In this document: positions 45,703-57,686 of the stretch, one piece after another | Numbering within the stretch: the first letter of the stretch is position 1 | Layout of the letters: each line of letters begins with the position of its first letter | Assembly (NCBI GenBank): GCA_021432635.1 | Contig: MU270078.1 | Span: 1-64,000 of the forward strand | DNA: 64,000 nucleotides | From: Thozetella sp. PMI_491 | Taxonomy: Eukaryota > Ascomycota > Sordariomycetes > Chaetosphaeriales > Chaetosphaeriaceae | Reading direction: 5' to 3' | The notes under the pieces: generated by a model | Databases searched by the model: none | Told to the model about the DNA's origin: nothing | The model's input: the letters and a program-made list of their open reading frames with translations, nothing else | Program-made: the position numbers and the translations under genes

Positions 45703-46323
45703 AAAAGCGATATATCCACAGAGATTAACAATAACTACTCGAGTCCCCTCCAGCACCTGGGAATGATACTATTCACTCTTCAATGTGTCAATCAATCGAA
45801 TCTACCACCACCACCTCCGCCGCCGCCGCCCCATACACCCTTGTTGCCCTTGGCTTTCATGCACTCCCATTCTTTCATGCCTGACTTCTCACATATCCGC
45901 ACATGCCTAGAACTCCTCCCATGCCCTCTGCGGGTCCCCTGTACCGACTACTCCATCCGAAACAGCTTACGAAGACTGATGGATTTTTTACCGGCCCCTT
46001 TTGGCCGTTGTATTTCTTTAGTTAACGATCGAGATAGGATATGCGATAATACGATAGCACAAAGATTGAGCATAAGCATGATTTGACCTTTAGTTGAGTT
46101 CAGTTAATCCCACTATGAACGTAATGTGGTGGGTAGCGACTGCCTAGAAGAGAGGTATGAATCAGAATGATGCGTTTTGATGCGACAGTGTAAGCCCGGG
46201 AAACTCAGTCCGACTGCAGTTCTATGCTGCCCCTCCTTGATTGCAGCTCTAGCATCCCGCTCGCACTCTTTCTTTCCAGGAACTCTTACTCCCTCTTGGA
46301 CAACGATTTGCGTCGACCTCACC
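45703..46323. other. Intergenic region with a CCN-rich run
   Basis: 621 bp between the GH79 gene and the kinase. It contains a CCACC/GCC trinucleotide run at about 45807-45832. No gene is supported. The kinase promoter should lie at the right end. Confidence 0.5.
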
Positions 46324-47629
46324 ATGGCGTTCAACTTTGCAGCTCACTTGCAGAAGCTGTACCCCCAGCACCAATACACCATCGAGCCTCTCGCCGGGGG
46401 GTTAGTAAACTTCACAGTGCGGGCAACGCGAACCGACCATGATGGTGCGGCGCCGACAACGTCGGACGCCCCGGCGACGCTCGTCCTGAAGCAGGCGCCT
46501 CCGTACGTCGCCGTCGTTGGAGAAGAGGCTCCCTTCTCTCAGCAGCGCCAGGTTAGTCCGGGATCAAAGGTGGGGCGACTGTGTCAAGCTGATGCCGGCG
46601 CCGGCGCAATAGCTAGTCGAGGCCGCAGTCCTCGGGCTCTTCGATGCGGGCTCTGCTCTTGAGCCGCTCCGGGGCCAGGTCCGCGTCCCTCGTGTTGTGC
46701 ATCACGATACGGAGAATTTCGTCCTTGCCCTGGAGGATCTCGGGCCGTTGGCGACGCTGTGGGGCATTTTTACGCCTTCGGCTACCGATGATCTCAAGGT
46801 GGGACCGGAAGCATATATTGCGGGCTGCGTGGATGTTGGTCGACGCGTGGGCATCTTCTTCGCCAATGTACACAGCGCCGAATGCGTAAAAAAAGTTGCG
46901 AGCAGCACCTGCCAGGCAGACCTGGAGCTTCTGGCGCGCCCTACATCCACAGATCTCATCTTTGAAGCTGCAGTCCAACCTATACTAGGCAGATTGCAAG
47001 AGCGAGGAGGGTTCGAGACCGCTGTCGCTGAGAAGCTCTACGCTCGAGTTGTGCAAGATGCCAAGAGGAGCCGCTATCCAGACGAATCCTGCCTCTCCAT
47101 GGGGGACTTCCATCCTGGGTGCATTCTCGTGACCCCCACGGAAGACTGGACCGCAGGTGCAGACTCTCACGTCGATATAGGCGTCATCGACTGGGAATTT
47201 GCCGCGCTCACAGGAAGGGGGGTCAATGGCGACATGGCACAGTTCTTGGGATCCATACACTGCCTTCTACTATCGTTGCGCCTGGATAGTCTTGCATACC
47301 AAGGAGCCTGGTCTTTCGCCCAGTCTCTCTGCGCCTCGTACGCTTCAGAAGCCCAGCTCGCCGCGAAGCTGACTGACCGGTCGGCCGCTAACCCCATTAT
47401 GGCGATCTTCCGGTCTGCGTTGATCCTGCTGGGGCGCAAAACCATCAATCAAGCGGTCGATCTGGAGTGGAAAGGCGAGGGCAGATCTGTCCAGGATATG
47501 GTTAAGGCGGGTGCTTGGTACCTGGATCGGGCTGGCGACGACGTTCCTGATATGCTCCAGGAGGCTAATTGGGCGCTAGTCTTGAACGAGGAGCTGCCTC
47601 TCACTACGGCCTTGTTTGGCATCAAATAA
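46324..47629 (+). CDS. APH-fold phosphotransferase (aminoglycoside / methylthioribose kinase-like)
   Basis: Exon 1 (46324-46551) and exon 2 (46613-47629) join in phase 0 over a 61-nt intron, giving about 414 residues. The N-lobe has EPLAGGLVNFTVRA (nucleotide-binding loop) and ATLVLKQAPPY with the ATP-contacting lysine. The C-lobe has LSMGDFHPGCILV, the catalytic loop (here G-D-F-H-P, where relatives often read H-G-D-x-x-x-x-N, and the asparagine position is Cys), and GVIDWEFAALTGRG with the metal-binding Asp. The order of motifs is that of the APH/choline-kinase-like family, close to 5-methylthioribose kinase-like fungal proteins. It phosphorylates a small-molecule hydroxyl. It could belong to the cluster as a tailoring or self-resistance enzyme, or be a neighbour outside it. 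No signal peptide is seen. Confidence 0.85.
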
Positions 47630-47921
47630 TGATATCGATGTAGCATTGTCTGTGCCTGGGACGGGAATGCCAGGACATACCATGGTTCGGCTCCTTTGGC
47701 TGGCTGCTTTATCCGAATAGCCGTACCGTAGAGCACGCGACAGTGTAGCCTGGGTTAGCCCGGTTCCGACCCAAGGACTTGGTCAGAAATGGAGCCAGAA
47801 TTTTTAGTGGAATGAACGTGGGTATAGATTAACTAAAAATATCTATGTGGGTTTCAAGGATGTCCCTGGGTGTAGCCTTCCGCGTACTTCTATATGCCCT
47901 CCTCTCATAATTGTGGTCCGA

Positions 47922-48988
47922 TCACAGCAGTATCGCGAAGCTCCAGTCGGAGCTCGTATTGTGCGCTGTCTGCAGGTTCGATTTCAGCCAGCACTTGTGC
48001 TTCGGGCCCTCATCGCCCACGACGATCCCCCATCCGCAGCCGGTGCAGCTCGCGAGGCCGGAGCAGCTGATCATGCACTCCTCCATGTTGCTCGTTAGCA
48101 CGCTGGTCTCGTCCATCGCGCCGCCGACGCCGCTGAAGTCGATGCCGCAGAAGCGGCGGAATTTCTTGTTCGAATTTGGTACAGAGTAAATAGTGTTGTT
48201 TGTGTTGCCGCAGAGAGCGGATGTCGGTTCGGAAGAAGTGGCAGAGGGAGCGGATGACGTTGCTGTGGCCGTGACCTGGGCGGGCGAAGGCGAGCTTGTT
48301 GCATTGTGATTGCTATCATACAGCAGTTAGCGCGGTGCTTGAGCGAACCTCTCTGTCGACTGATGTCATACCTGCTGGCGGCATTAGAGCTCGTCGATTT
48401 CCTTGCAAGTCCCACCCCGACTCCTGCGCCGATGCCTACGGCTACGAGAATGACGCCAAAGATGATCACCAGCGCCCAGAATAGTCGCTTCCTCATCCCG
48501 CACACTCTGCCTCCGAACGGGTGTAGTGGCGGGGGGTCGAAGGACGGAATTGTGCCTTGGGATGGGCCCCGACCGTGACCCCGACCCCCCGGTGTCCTCC
48601 CGTACTGTAAGGCCCTTTCACGATCCTCGTCGTTGTATTCCGGCGGTGTCGGCGTGCCCTCGCGGTAGAAGGTGTACTGAGATTCGTTGGGGTCGCCCTC
48701 CTCGGACCAGTAGACCCCGCCGACCGGGGGTGCCGCTCCCTTGGAGCTCTTCTCTCCCTTCTTGTCGCCCTTTTTGCTCCTTTCACTCTTTTCGCCCTTT
48801 TCGCCTTTGTCGCTCTTGCTGTGCCACGACCTGGGCCACGAGGCGCGTTGCTCTTCGGCGAAACGAAGCCGTTGTTTGCCGGCGGCCTTGGTCTTGGAGG
48901 AAGCTTGGGAGCCGTACAGGGGCGCCACGCTCGAGGCCGAGGAGGGACCCCGGCCCCGGCCTAGCGGAAGAGGCGGGTCTTCGTCCAT
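47922..48988 (-). CDS. Single-pass membrane protein with an extracellular PAN/Apple-like domain
   Basis: Exon 1 (48372-48988) and exon 2 (47922-48312) join in phase 2 over a 59-nt intron, giving about 335 residues. The N-terminal part (1-165) is charged, Lys/Glu/Ser-rich and low complexity, with repeats of the form KGEKxEKS. A single membrane segment follows (LFWALVIIFGVILVAVGIGAGVGVGL), flanked by RKR on the N-terminal side, which suggests a type II orientation or a positive-inside N-terminus. Then comes a Ser/Thr-rich stalk and a Cys-rich end with CMISCSGLASCTGCGWG and CWLK, a pattern that resembles PAN/Apple domains. These bind proteins or carbohydrates at the surface. No enzymatic motif is seen. 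It probably lies outside the metabolite cluster. Confidence 0.75.
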
Positions 48989-49670
48989 GGCCGTTTCGAT
49001 ATGTTTACAGAGCGGCCATGACGGGAGCGCAGGAAGTAGCCGTCGCCTCTGCCTCAGCAGCCGGTGGTGCTCCGTCGAAGCGCCGGGGGACGCTGGCGCT
49101 GATCAAGAAGAAAACCTGAGCGACGACAGCGAAGAGGAAAAGGAGTGGATGGCCCCCAGCAGCGAAAAGAGCGACAGGATTGACCTCTCAATCCACCCAG
49201 TCCAATAATGGCGTCGGCCGTGCCCAGAACAGCTCGCCTAGGCAGGAAAGGGAAAAAGCGCCCCGTGCCACCCCTGCCTGCATCCTAGTCACAACAATCT
49301 CGCCAACGAGATCACGAGCTCTTTTCGGGACTCAGGTGCCCGTGCCGTCCAGCGTCGCATTGCGTCCGCCTCTACCCAGGTGAGGGGCGCCGGGGCGGGG
49401 AGCGCACTTGCAGTGCAGGCTCGATCATCACCAGAACTATCCAAGGAGGGGTCCTGGCGCCTGCGGTCACACCCTCATGATCTGATCACTACAGGCGGAA
49501 TTGGTGATTCGAGCTGCTGCGCTGGGGCCGCCGCGCCAATAGCCGCTTAGTTGTACCTGGGCGGCGAGATCCGAGAACAGGGAGTCTCGACGCACTACGT
49601 ACTGCTACGCTACAGATAACTCTATTCCGCCTTAGGCCATGGCCCGCTGCGTCCACGAGGTTTGAGCGCG
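48989..49670. other. Intergenic region, no gene seen
   Basis: 682 bp, G/C-rich, between the membrane-protein start and the RING-protein stop. Plus-strand ORFs here are shadows or short and uninformative. It should carry the promoter of the membrane protein. Confidence 0.5.
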
Positions 49671-50917
49671 CTAACCGGACACGACAAGGTTGTATTCCGG
49701 GGTCGTCGCGACGGACGGAACCCTCGCAGGTATTACTACTGAGTCAGTTTGCCGTCCCGATACCGTGGCACTAAAATAGATATGCTGCTCGGCTGCTGAC
49801 GCTACACTCGCGGCTGGGCTCTCGGGAAGACCTTCAATCCTCGCGATGCCCGTCCAGTCATCTCCCTGATCGGCGTCGGTATGCTGACGGATGGCCGCTC
49901 CAGAATCTGGAGTAGGTGCTGTAGTCTGCGCTGTGTCAGCCGCAAAGCATTGGCAGAGCGAAAGCAACGTCGGGCTGAATGCCTACCTCGCTGTGTGCTA
50001 ATTCCGAGCTCGCCGGCCACGTTCACGTAACCTTCCGAAGTTACTCGGCCCCCCTTCTTTACGCTCTCCAAGATGCTGTTGTCTCCCTGCCAGACGCTTC
50101 GACAATACGGGCACGTCACCTCACCACCGCTCTGTCGGCGCTTCGTCGCTGCCCATGTCTCGAAACAAGCCATGTGAATGTTCTGACCACACGCCGCACG
50201 GCACCACACGATTGGTTCGCGGCCGTCCGCGTCCATGGCGTCGAAGCAGATGGGGCAGTCCCCGTCGACGGTCTTGCGGTTGTCGTCCTTGCCCGATTCG
50301 GCGGCGGGATCTAGCGGCGGTGGCGCCTTGGCGAAGATGTCCTGGAGCTCCGTGCTGAGGAGAGCGAGCTGGTAGACATACTCGTATTTGGCCCGCAAGA
50401 CCCGCGACAGGACGAAGAGGATATGCTTGCACTGGTTCCCTGCCAGCGCATGAGGGCAGTCGCAGGCTGGCTGGCGCGCGATGACCACGTTGTAGATGTT
50501 GCCGGTCGAGCCGGTGAGCTCGACCAGCTCCTCGGGGCATTCGACGGTGCCGCAGCGGGTTCGGCTGAGGACGAAAAACTTTTGGGTCAAAGCTCGGTTG
50601 TAGACCTCTTCTAACGACTTTGGCGGTTGGAGTCGGTACCTGTTCCACCAGAGGTTAGCGAGACTGCTTCCGGGAGGTGCCGAGAAGCACCTTGGTTCGG
50701 GCCGGGGCCAGGGCGGTGCGTACTTGCGGAGCCGCTTCTCCACTATGGGCTCGTCCTCATCATTCTTGCGCTTTCGAGTCTTCTGCTTCGGCCGTGGATC
50801 GTAGTTGTAGCTATCGTCGTGTTCACCACCCACAGGACCATCTTCAAGCAATGCTGATGCCTTGCGTTTCGACATGCTGCTAGGAGCCGAGGCGGTCCGT
50901 GCCGCGTCCGCGCCCAT
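49671..50917 (-). CDS. SWIM- and RING-type zinc-finger protein (probable E3 ubiquitin ligase)
   Basis: Exon 1 (49987-50917) and exon 2 (49671-49930) join in phase 1 over a 56-nt intron, giving about 396 residues. A basic KQKTRKRK stretch after the start could be a nuclear signal. A SWIM zinc finger follows: ACDCPHALAGNQCKHILF (CxC...CxH). The RING is CPICFDAMDADGRE...CGQNIHMACFETWA...CPYCRS. This SWIM-then-RING order is known from MEX/ZSWIM2-type ubiquitin ligases. The tail (exon 2) is low-complexity and probably disordered. The start could also be 50875 (MSKRKASALL) or 51034; 50917 was chosen as a middle option. It is likely a housekeeping or stress-response protein, not a pathway gene. Confidence 0.85.
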
Positions 50918-52336
50918 CTTGGCTGAGAGTGTAGCGCAGATGATGAAAAGCCAGTTTGGGTCCAGGGCCACGCCTGTCGCTGGGCGATGTTGAATGTTGG
51001 ATGATGGTAGAGCTTGGAGGTGGGCCGGTGGCAATAGCTTTCTGCTGGGTCCTGATTATTCACGGGAGGGGAGCTGGGGGACTTGAGCTAGGCAGGATTT
51101 GAAGAGTTTCCCCAGGTCAATTGGAAGGTGCGGGGGCACACTAGCTATAGCTATCTGCCGACCCCACCTCAAAACTGAGGGGCAAATAATTTATCGCCGA
51201 CTGAAGAGCATCGATGCTTGCGATGGAGACGTCGCTTGTAGACGACGAAAGTCGACGAGCGGAACGGTGTGACTGGATACTGGCATTGCGGGGACCGTTG
51301 TATTACTGGGGTACATTCAATGACATAGAAAGCGTGCCTATGCTACTCTGTATGAGAGCTCTCAGTGTACTTTAGCTAATAAGTGAACAGTAGCGACTTC
51401 TGAGTCTTGCTAAGTCACCCGTCATTATAAGTCGAAACTTTCCGATCAAGCATGCACACTCGTATATTAGTAGGATTTCTATATTCAACCCTCAAGCTGT
51501 ATTCGGCCAAGTCACCCTGGCTTCGAGGGAGCGTTGAGGTACGGTTCTTCGCCTTCTCGTCCAGATAACGGAGTTCAACCAGTCGAAGGAGAGAGTCAGC
51601 AGGACATGGCTAATTTTCAGGGGACAAGAGATCTCTGCCTGATGCCTTTTAATAGCGCGTTGTGCAACCATAGGGCTTCCAATGGAGATTATAAGTTAGG
51701 GGGTTTTGTGCGTAATGGCATTGATTAGGCAGGGAGGCACGCGAGGTGTAGTTCTCGTAGCACGATCTTCCACTAAGCCTAAACTTATAACAAACTGTCG
51801 AGATGCACGCGCATGTGAGGCTCCTACTGAAGCCGCCCTGATCAGTGTATTGGATCTACAAGTGCCCAGCAAGATCCAAAGCAGTCCACACAACAGGCCT
51901 GCTGCTGTGCGCCAGAGGCCACGTGAAGCCACACACAACGCTCATCATACCGTTACCCGTGGAAACCCGTGTGTCGTACAAAGTACGCGGAAATGTCTTT
52001 ATATTGTACAGCCATGTTATGAAACTAGGCTCTTAATCGGTGGTGCTTAGTATGAAGCTGGCTGTGAGTACGTGAAGGCAAACTGTGTAACTACGCCTCA
52101 ATAAGTATCAGTCGCTTGATCCAGCACCCTACTTAAGAGTGCCTGTAGCGCCAAGTATCCATGATCAATGAGGATTTTCGTTTTTTTTTTTGAGATAGAA
52201 GGGACTGCTTGGATTCGTGGGAGTGTCACCGCTTCTACCATAGTTCTACCTTGCCAACAGGACACGCCCGAACCCTTTCCACCCAATCTGGCCAAGCTCC
52301 TTTTGACTTAATCACATCTACGAGCATCCGCCACAG
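50918..52336. other. Intergenic region, no gene seen
   Basis: 1.4 kb between the RING protein and the small Cys-rich protein. Short ORFs at 51534-51728 and 51706-52050 are not convincing. A T10 run (about 52181-52190) lies upstream of the small gene. Confidence 0.5.
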
Positions 52337-52627
52337 ATGGCTCCGGTAGGCAGCTGTATGCATTGCCAAGGCGGGGTTTCTTCTTCCTTCACCTACAGGT
52401 GCCCCGGGTGCGCCGCGTACCCTTGGAGACAATGCCCGAGCCCCGACTGCGGGAAGCTCTCCCCTCGGAAGCACACTCCGTTATGCCTTCACTGCCTTTC
52501 CAAGATCGATCCTGCCGGAGAGAAACTCTGCTACAGCTGCGGTGCTGATCCTTTTACTCGGTGCTCATTCAACAACTGTGGCAATTTTCTGGTGCCCACC
52601 TCGCACCCGCCTGACCGAGTAGGTTAA
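52337..52627 (+). CDS. Small Cys-rich zinc-ribbon-like protein
   Basis: A complete frame of 96 residues. It contains six Cys pairs in order: CMHC, CPGC, CPSPDC, CLHC, CYSC and CSFNNC, with further His and Cys between them. This looks like repeated zinc-ribbon/knuckle halves binding two or three zinc ions. Regular spacing of the pairs, an ATG at the start and no conflicting gene argue that it is real. No signal peptide is seen, so it is not a secreted Cys-rich effector in the usual sense. I do not recognise a named family. A downstream intron and extra exon are possible because GTAGGT occurs just before the stop codon. Confidence 0.6.
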   Translation: MAPVGSCMHCQGGVSSSFTYRCPGCAAYPWRQCPSPDCGKLSPRKHTPLCLHCLSKIDPAGEKLCYSCGADPFTRCSFNNCGNFLVPTSHPPDRVG

Positions 52628-53239
52628 ACCTGCGTAACCTGCAGTCGAAATGCCTGAGATGCTGACTCCACTGTCATGTCCTAGACCCAGCCGAAAAGAG
52701 TAGTACCTACCTAGGCATGGTATACTGGTACTGTCGTAGAAACCTGTCGTGGCCGGATCTCGAAGACAACTAAGCCGAAAGCTGCTTGTGGCTTTGCATA
52801 TGCGTTGGAAGTGAAGGCAGCTTTGGGGGTACTTAACGGGGCTAAAACATTATTCTGCAGGGTGTTTCGCAAGGTGGAGTGGGGCAATTCACTCGATCCA
52901 GTACTGTATCTACGTCCCCGTCAGCCCCACCTCCAGTGATAAGAGGGGGGAAAATCTTGGCTGTTGTACTAGGATGTGTCGACAAGGTGTGGGTGGCTGT
53001 AGCTTGCCGTACTATCCTGAAGCCTTTGTTCTCTTTCCTTGTGTCTCATAGCGCATTCACGGTGGTCATTGTGCGTATTGTCGTTGCCCGAGACGTCTTC
53101 GCTCCGCGTGTCTGAGCTCGGCTAGCGGCTACCTGGGGCATTGTAGAGTCACTGCCCCACTCGCACGTCATTGACCTCTCACGGTGGCGCTGAGACTTCT
53201 TGCCAACCGCATCTCACCAAGCCACGACACACAGAAGCA
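52628..53239. promoter_or_regulatory. Intergenic region upstream of the permease
   Basis: 612 bp between the small zinc protein and the permease start. A 78-residue ORF (52879-53115) has no recognisable content. It should include the permease promoter and leader. Confidence 0.5.
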
Positions 53240-55032
53240 ATGGCCCCAGCCACCGACGACGACGTGCGGCAGCCGCTCCTGGCTGGCCAGCGGCGGCCCG
53301 AATTGACAACGATTGACCCGGTCCCGATCGATGACGGGCCGCCACCGGGCAGCGAGGCACAGGACGACTCCGATGTCGCGGGTCTCGATGGCACCTTCAA
53401 GAGGAACCTCGGGACGATAGAGGCCTTCGCCATCATCATCAGCATTGTCATTGGGAGCGGCATTTTCACCTCGCCGGGTGCGATCGATACCAATGTGCCC
53501 TCAGTCGGCGCCGCCCTCCTGATCTGGGTCGTTGGCGGTGTGCTCGCGTGGACAGGCGCGGCGACGATGGCCGAGCTGGGAACTGCGATCCCCGGAGAAG
53601 GTAAGTGTCGCAATGCTACCTTATGCATAGGCTAAGGCCGATTTCGAAGGGTGCGATGGCTAATGTGATAACAGGAGGAGTCCAGCCGTACCTGCAGTAC
53701 ATCTTCGGCGATGTCTTCGGCTTCCTCGCGGCCTGGACGTGGATCGTCGCCGTCATGCCCGCAACGCTAGCGATCCTAAGCATCGTCTTTGTGGAGAGCA
53801 TTTACTCTGCCGCAGGCCAGACCGATGGTGCCGGGAGCATTGTGCATAAGCTCCTATCCATCCTGATCCTCGTGGTGGTGACCTTGGCCAACTCCATCAG
53901 CACCACCGCCAGCAACCGGCTCAACAAGCTGTTTGTGGGCACCAAGTTTGTCACCATCTTCTTGATCGTGGTCGCCGCCATCGTGGTTGTCGCTCTGCAG
54001 GTGTCGGACCCGCATCGGGACGTCGGTGGGCGCGACTGGTACACGCACAACTGGTTTGATTTCAGGAAGACTGTGACTCCGGACGGCCGTGAGATCGACT
54101 GGAGAGATGTCAGCCAGTGGGAGATGCTTGGGCACTACTCTGCGGCACTCTACGGAGCCCTGTGGGCATACTCGGGTTGGGACAAGGTATCTCTCAAGCT
54201 TCTTTGTGTCTGAGGAACAGCGCTGACCTATGCGGTAGGCAATCTACATCTCGGCCGAGCTATCAGCACCTGCTAGGCAGCTTCCGCTGTCTATCAACAC
54301 TGCCATCCCTACGATCATCATCTGCTTCATCACAGCCAATGCTGCCTACTATGTGTTGCTTCCATGGGATGTTGTGTCCACCACCGACAGTGTGGCTGTG
54401 GTGAGTTCTTTGCCGCCCCCCCAGATACGCCAACCTAATCTAAAGGATGCTAGACGGCGATCGCTCGCCTGCTCGGGCCGGCGTTCGGCATTGTGGCTGC
54501 GGTTCTGATCTGTCTGGTCGTGGTCGGGTCTCTCCTTGGGAACTCGTTCGTTGCAGGCCGCATGGCCGTCGCCGCCGCACGCCGAGGGTGGCTCCCAGAC
54601 CTCTTTGCTGTCGTTGGCCGCGTAGGCTTTCGGTCGAACGAATTCGCAACTGGCCATGGGGGACCCGGCGATGACGGGAGACCGGCCTCAGACGCACCGA
54701 TCAACGCACTGGTCCTCTCCACCATCATCTCGGCCCTCTACATTTTGCTCGGGAATTTCCGCGCATTGTTGACCTTTAACGGCCTAGGCGAGTATACCTT
54801 CTTTTTTCTGACGGTGCTCGGCGCTATTGTTCTACGCTTTCGGGAGCCGGAGCTGTGCAGGCCGTACAAGCCAATTCTCCTCATCCCGGTTATCTTTGCC
54901 GTCGTGAGCGGCTTCGTGGTAGTGCGAGGCGCGGCTTTCGCCCCCTTCCAAACCCTAATACTTGGTGCCGTTTGGTTGCTGGGCTTGGCAATCTATTTGA
55001 CCCAGCGTTGGTGGGCTAGCAGAAGGGAGTAA
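53240..55032 (+). CDS. APC-family amino-acid permease (LAT/methionine-permease-like)
   Basis: Four exons, 53240-53600, 53675-54186, 54239-54400 and 54454-55032, give about 537 residues. The cytosolic N-tail is followed by FKRNLGTIEAFAIIISIVIGSGIF, whose GSGIF is the substrate-site signature in helix 1 of the APC superfamily. Junction 1 restores PGEGGVQPYLQYIFG. Junction 2 gives YSGWDKAIYISAELSAP (helix 6 region). About twelve hydrophobic segments are visible. Fungal relatives take up methionine and other neutral amino acids across the plasma membrane. The start at 53240 (MAPATDDDV) was chosen over upstream non-ATG codons. It is probably a primary-metabolism gene beside the cluster. Confidence 0.92.
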
Positions 55033-55683
55033 GGATTGCTAAAATGCGACGACTTCGCCTGCGTACAGGGCCTAAACCCATATGTGGTTTGGACGGAGGC
55101 CACCAAACCAAGACTAGAATGTTGTGTGGTGAGTAGGAGAAACGCCCGATCGCCGCTATGATACAAGCGATTGCGGAGCCCACACCCACAACCCGGGGGA
55201 CTCATGGCACCCTGGCTAGACGACTGTAAATCGTTGGCCGTGAGGAATTTAAGATTTGGAAATTTCTGGAGAGTCGAGCCCTGTGTGGTTCCCTCTGTGG
55301 TCCTACCCCACGCCCATCGTGGCTGGTTTGGCCGCCCACTTCCCCGTAGGGCAGTTTCATCCCATCTTTTGCCTGTGGGCTCGTCTTAGAATCAGGTACC
55401 ACCAATGAGAACTCGGGGATGAACACCGGAGCTGGCCTTCGTCTGATACCTGCGACCAAATCTGTTGTCGCAACTCGACTCATGCGAAACTTGGCTGCGC
55501 ACACAGCCCTTAGCACGGCGGCTCTGGAACCCGGGCGCCGACCCTTTCCACGATGGTCGACGCACGAGCGAGTGATATAACACAGCCCACCGCCGTGCGA
55601 CGCACTCCCATCCGCAGCACGCCCCACTCATCTCGCCGGCTTCAGGAAGCGGCTGCTGGGCGTCCGTAACGAGCATCCTGAAG
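55033..55683. other. Intergenic region, no gene seen
   Basis: 651 bp between the permease and the next membrane protein. The minus-strand ORF at 55202-55627 has no recognisable content. It should carry the promoter of the downstream gene. Confidence 0.5.
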
Positions 55684-56966
55684 ATGTCGTTTCCTCAGGT
55701 AAATGGCCCGGGAGGTCCAGCTGGGATGAACTTTAGCGGTGCGGCGAGCGCGACGGGAGAAGGAGGTCTTCCGGGAGGAGATATCCCTCTCTTCCCGTTC
55801 TTTGAACCGAGCTTCGACCTCCCCCTCATCGGGGCTCTTGTCGCTGCCTTCCTGACCGTCATCCACACGTACCTCGTCTTTAAGACCAAGGCGAAGTACT
55901 TCAACCTCGCACCTCAGGCGGCACTCCGTGAGTCGCACCCTCCGAAGATCGCCACATCATCAGTGCTTACCGTCCATTATAGTGCTTGCAGGTGGCCTCA
56001 CTCTCAAGGTCGTCATGGCGGCGTTGTTGAACACAGGGGCGAACTTGAAGACTCTCTTTACTGCGTCCCTCACGTTGCTGCAGTGAGGATCTTGACCATG
56101 GAATTGTGATTAAGTTTTGCAGAAGACCTAACGTTTTCCGACTAGGATCCCAATTCCCTTGACCGCCATCAGCATCATCTTCACCTACACGCGGCTGATG
56201 TGGTGGATCACGCCACCTGGGCACCGAAATATAGGGACGCTGTGGGCCCCGCCGATGTACCATTCCCTCACGATCGCCGGCGCTCAGTTTGTCGCCGACA
56301 TCATGGGAATCCTGGGCTCGGCGATGATCATCAAGACTCCGATCCCGAGGCTAGTATCTGCTAGCTCGGTCCTAGAGATGCTCGTGTGGCTCTTCCTTGC
56401 CATCCTCGTCTTCCGGTTCACACTTATTAGCCGTCAATGGCCGATGGAGCGATCTGTCCGCAAGGGATCCCAGGAGCTGGGGCTAGCACTGACGCTGCAG
56501 GCCGTGTTGCTTGCCGTGAGTTCTCGATTCAATATACATCAATGCGGAAGCCGTACATCTAACCACCAGCCTCCTACAGTCTCGGGGTATCTATCAGGTT
56601 CTCCAGAAGGACGCCCTACTCGCACTCCAGACCACCGGCCGACCCATCTCGATCGTGACGACGGAGGAGTGGCCTGACTATGTCTTCAACATCCTGCCAA
56701 CCATACTGATACTAGCCCTGCAAGCCGTCTGGCACCCCGGGCTCTACCTGCCGAAGCGACTGATGGGATTCTCGCTCAAGCGGAAGCAGCTGCTCAAGGA
56801 CGAGGCGACGAAAGGAGGCGGTTCACCGGCGAGCAACGGGTGGATCATCAGTGCGCCCAGTCCGGTGACCTCAGAGAAGATGAACGGCCTGGAGGCCAAA
56901 TACATGGAGATCCTGGAAGCGGAACGGAAACAATATGAGCCAAAGTATATCGGCTACGCATCGTAG
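55684..56966 (+). CDS. Polytopic membrane protein of unknown function
   Basis: Four exons, 55684-55927, 55992-56082, 56146-56515 and 56580-56966, give about 363 residues. Junctions in phases 1, 2 and 0 restore AALRGLTLKVVM, LTLLQIPIPLTAISII and AVLLASRGIYQVLQ. Six or seven hydrophobic segments are visible, beginning after a Gly-rich N-terminal tail. Motifs that stand out are RLMWWITPPGHRNIGTLWAP and EEWPDYVFNILPT. The C-terminal tail is hydrophilic and helical (SEKMNGLEAKYMEILEAERK). The layout resembles uncharacterised fungal seven-segment proteins of the RTA1-like or DUF3112 type, but I cannot assign the family with certainty. No enzymatic motif is seen. All four exons are needed: single-exon reading gives only fragments. 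Confidence 0.8.
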
Positions 56967-57686
56967 ACGTTTTAGAGGCGATGTAACGAATGTTGGCCGA
57001 CGCCTAGAAGGATCTAGAATCTTGGCCTGGTTCTAGCTTGCGGGAGCAATATTGGAAGTCACACCTCTGCCTTGTCTTCCTAACAACTCCACTAGACATC
57101 TGTCGGCCTTTGACCTTGTACAAGTGAGCCTCCGCGGGCTTCCTTTTCGACAACTGTGGGCTTATATCGTTTCTTCAAAGCACTGTTAATAGATACCCAC
57201 GTACAATCTGCAAACAAATATAGCAGCATCATTGCAATAGCAGGAATCTTCTAAGTTTGCCCCCGTCATGGCCATAACGCCTATGTCTTTCCCTATTGGG
57301 CCTGGTATGCATGTGCATATGAGGGGCTAACCTGGCGGTACTTAGCCTTGGGAATAAAGTTTACAGCGCGGAGGTCAGACGCACGTTAGGCATAGGTTAG
57401 ACGTAGGTTTGACCTGCGACCTTAGCGTAGATCACTCTCGCTCTTGTGTTCAGCTGTATTAAGCTAGACTAGCATCCCATGATATATGTGTCATGCGAGT
57501 TGCCTGCATCAGTAGTGTCTACCGTTTCTAGATGTTCAATTAATACACACTGGTATTTTGTCATTATATACATATTAATTTTCTCCTCTATATGGTGTAT
57601 CTTTTCCTATCTCGCGGCGGCATGACGGGCCAAGGAGACGAAGAGCAGTCACGATGCCATTCACTCATCTGTCACTCACATCAACT
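56967..57686. other. Convergent intergenic region, no gene seen
   Basis: 720 bp between two convergent genes. It is A/T-rich at 57540-57610. It contains only 3' flanking sequence as far as I can see. Confidence 0.5.

Noticed and set aside
1-47629. Meroterpenoid pathway
   Set aside because: Several gene types (CMeT PKS, MBOAT, P450s, AsaB-like) also occur in meroterpenoid clusters, but no UbiA-type prenyltransferase, FAD epoxidase or terpene cyclase is present in the window; they could only lie off the left edge.
47970-47985. tRNA B-box-like GGTTCGATTTC
   Set aside because: It lies inside the second exon of the PAN-like membrane protein and has no A box or cloverleaf around it.
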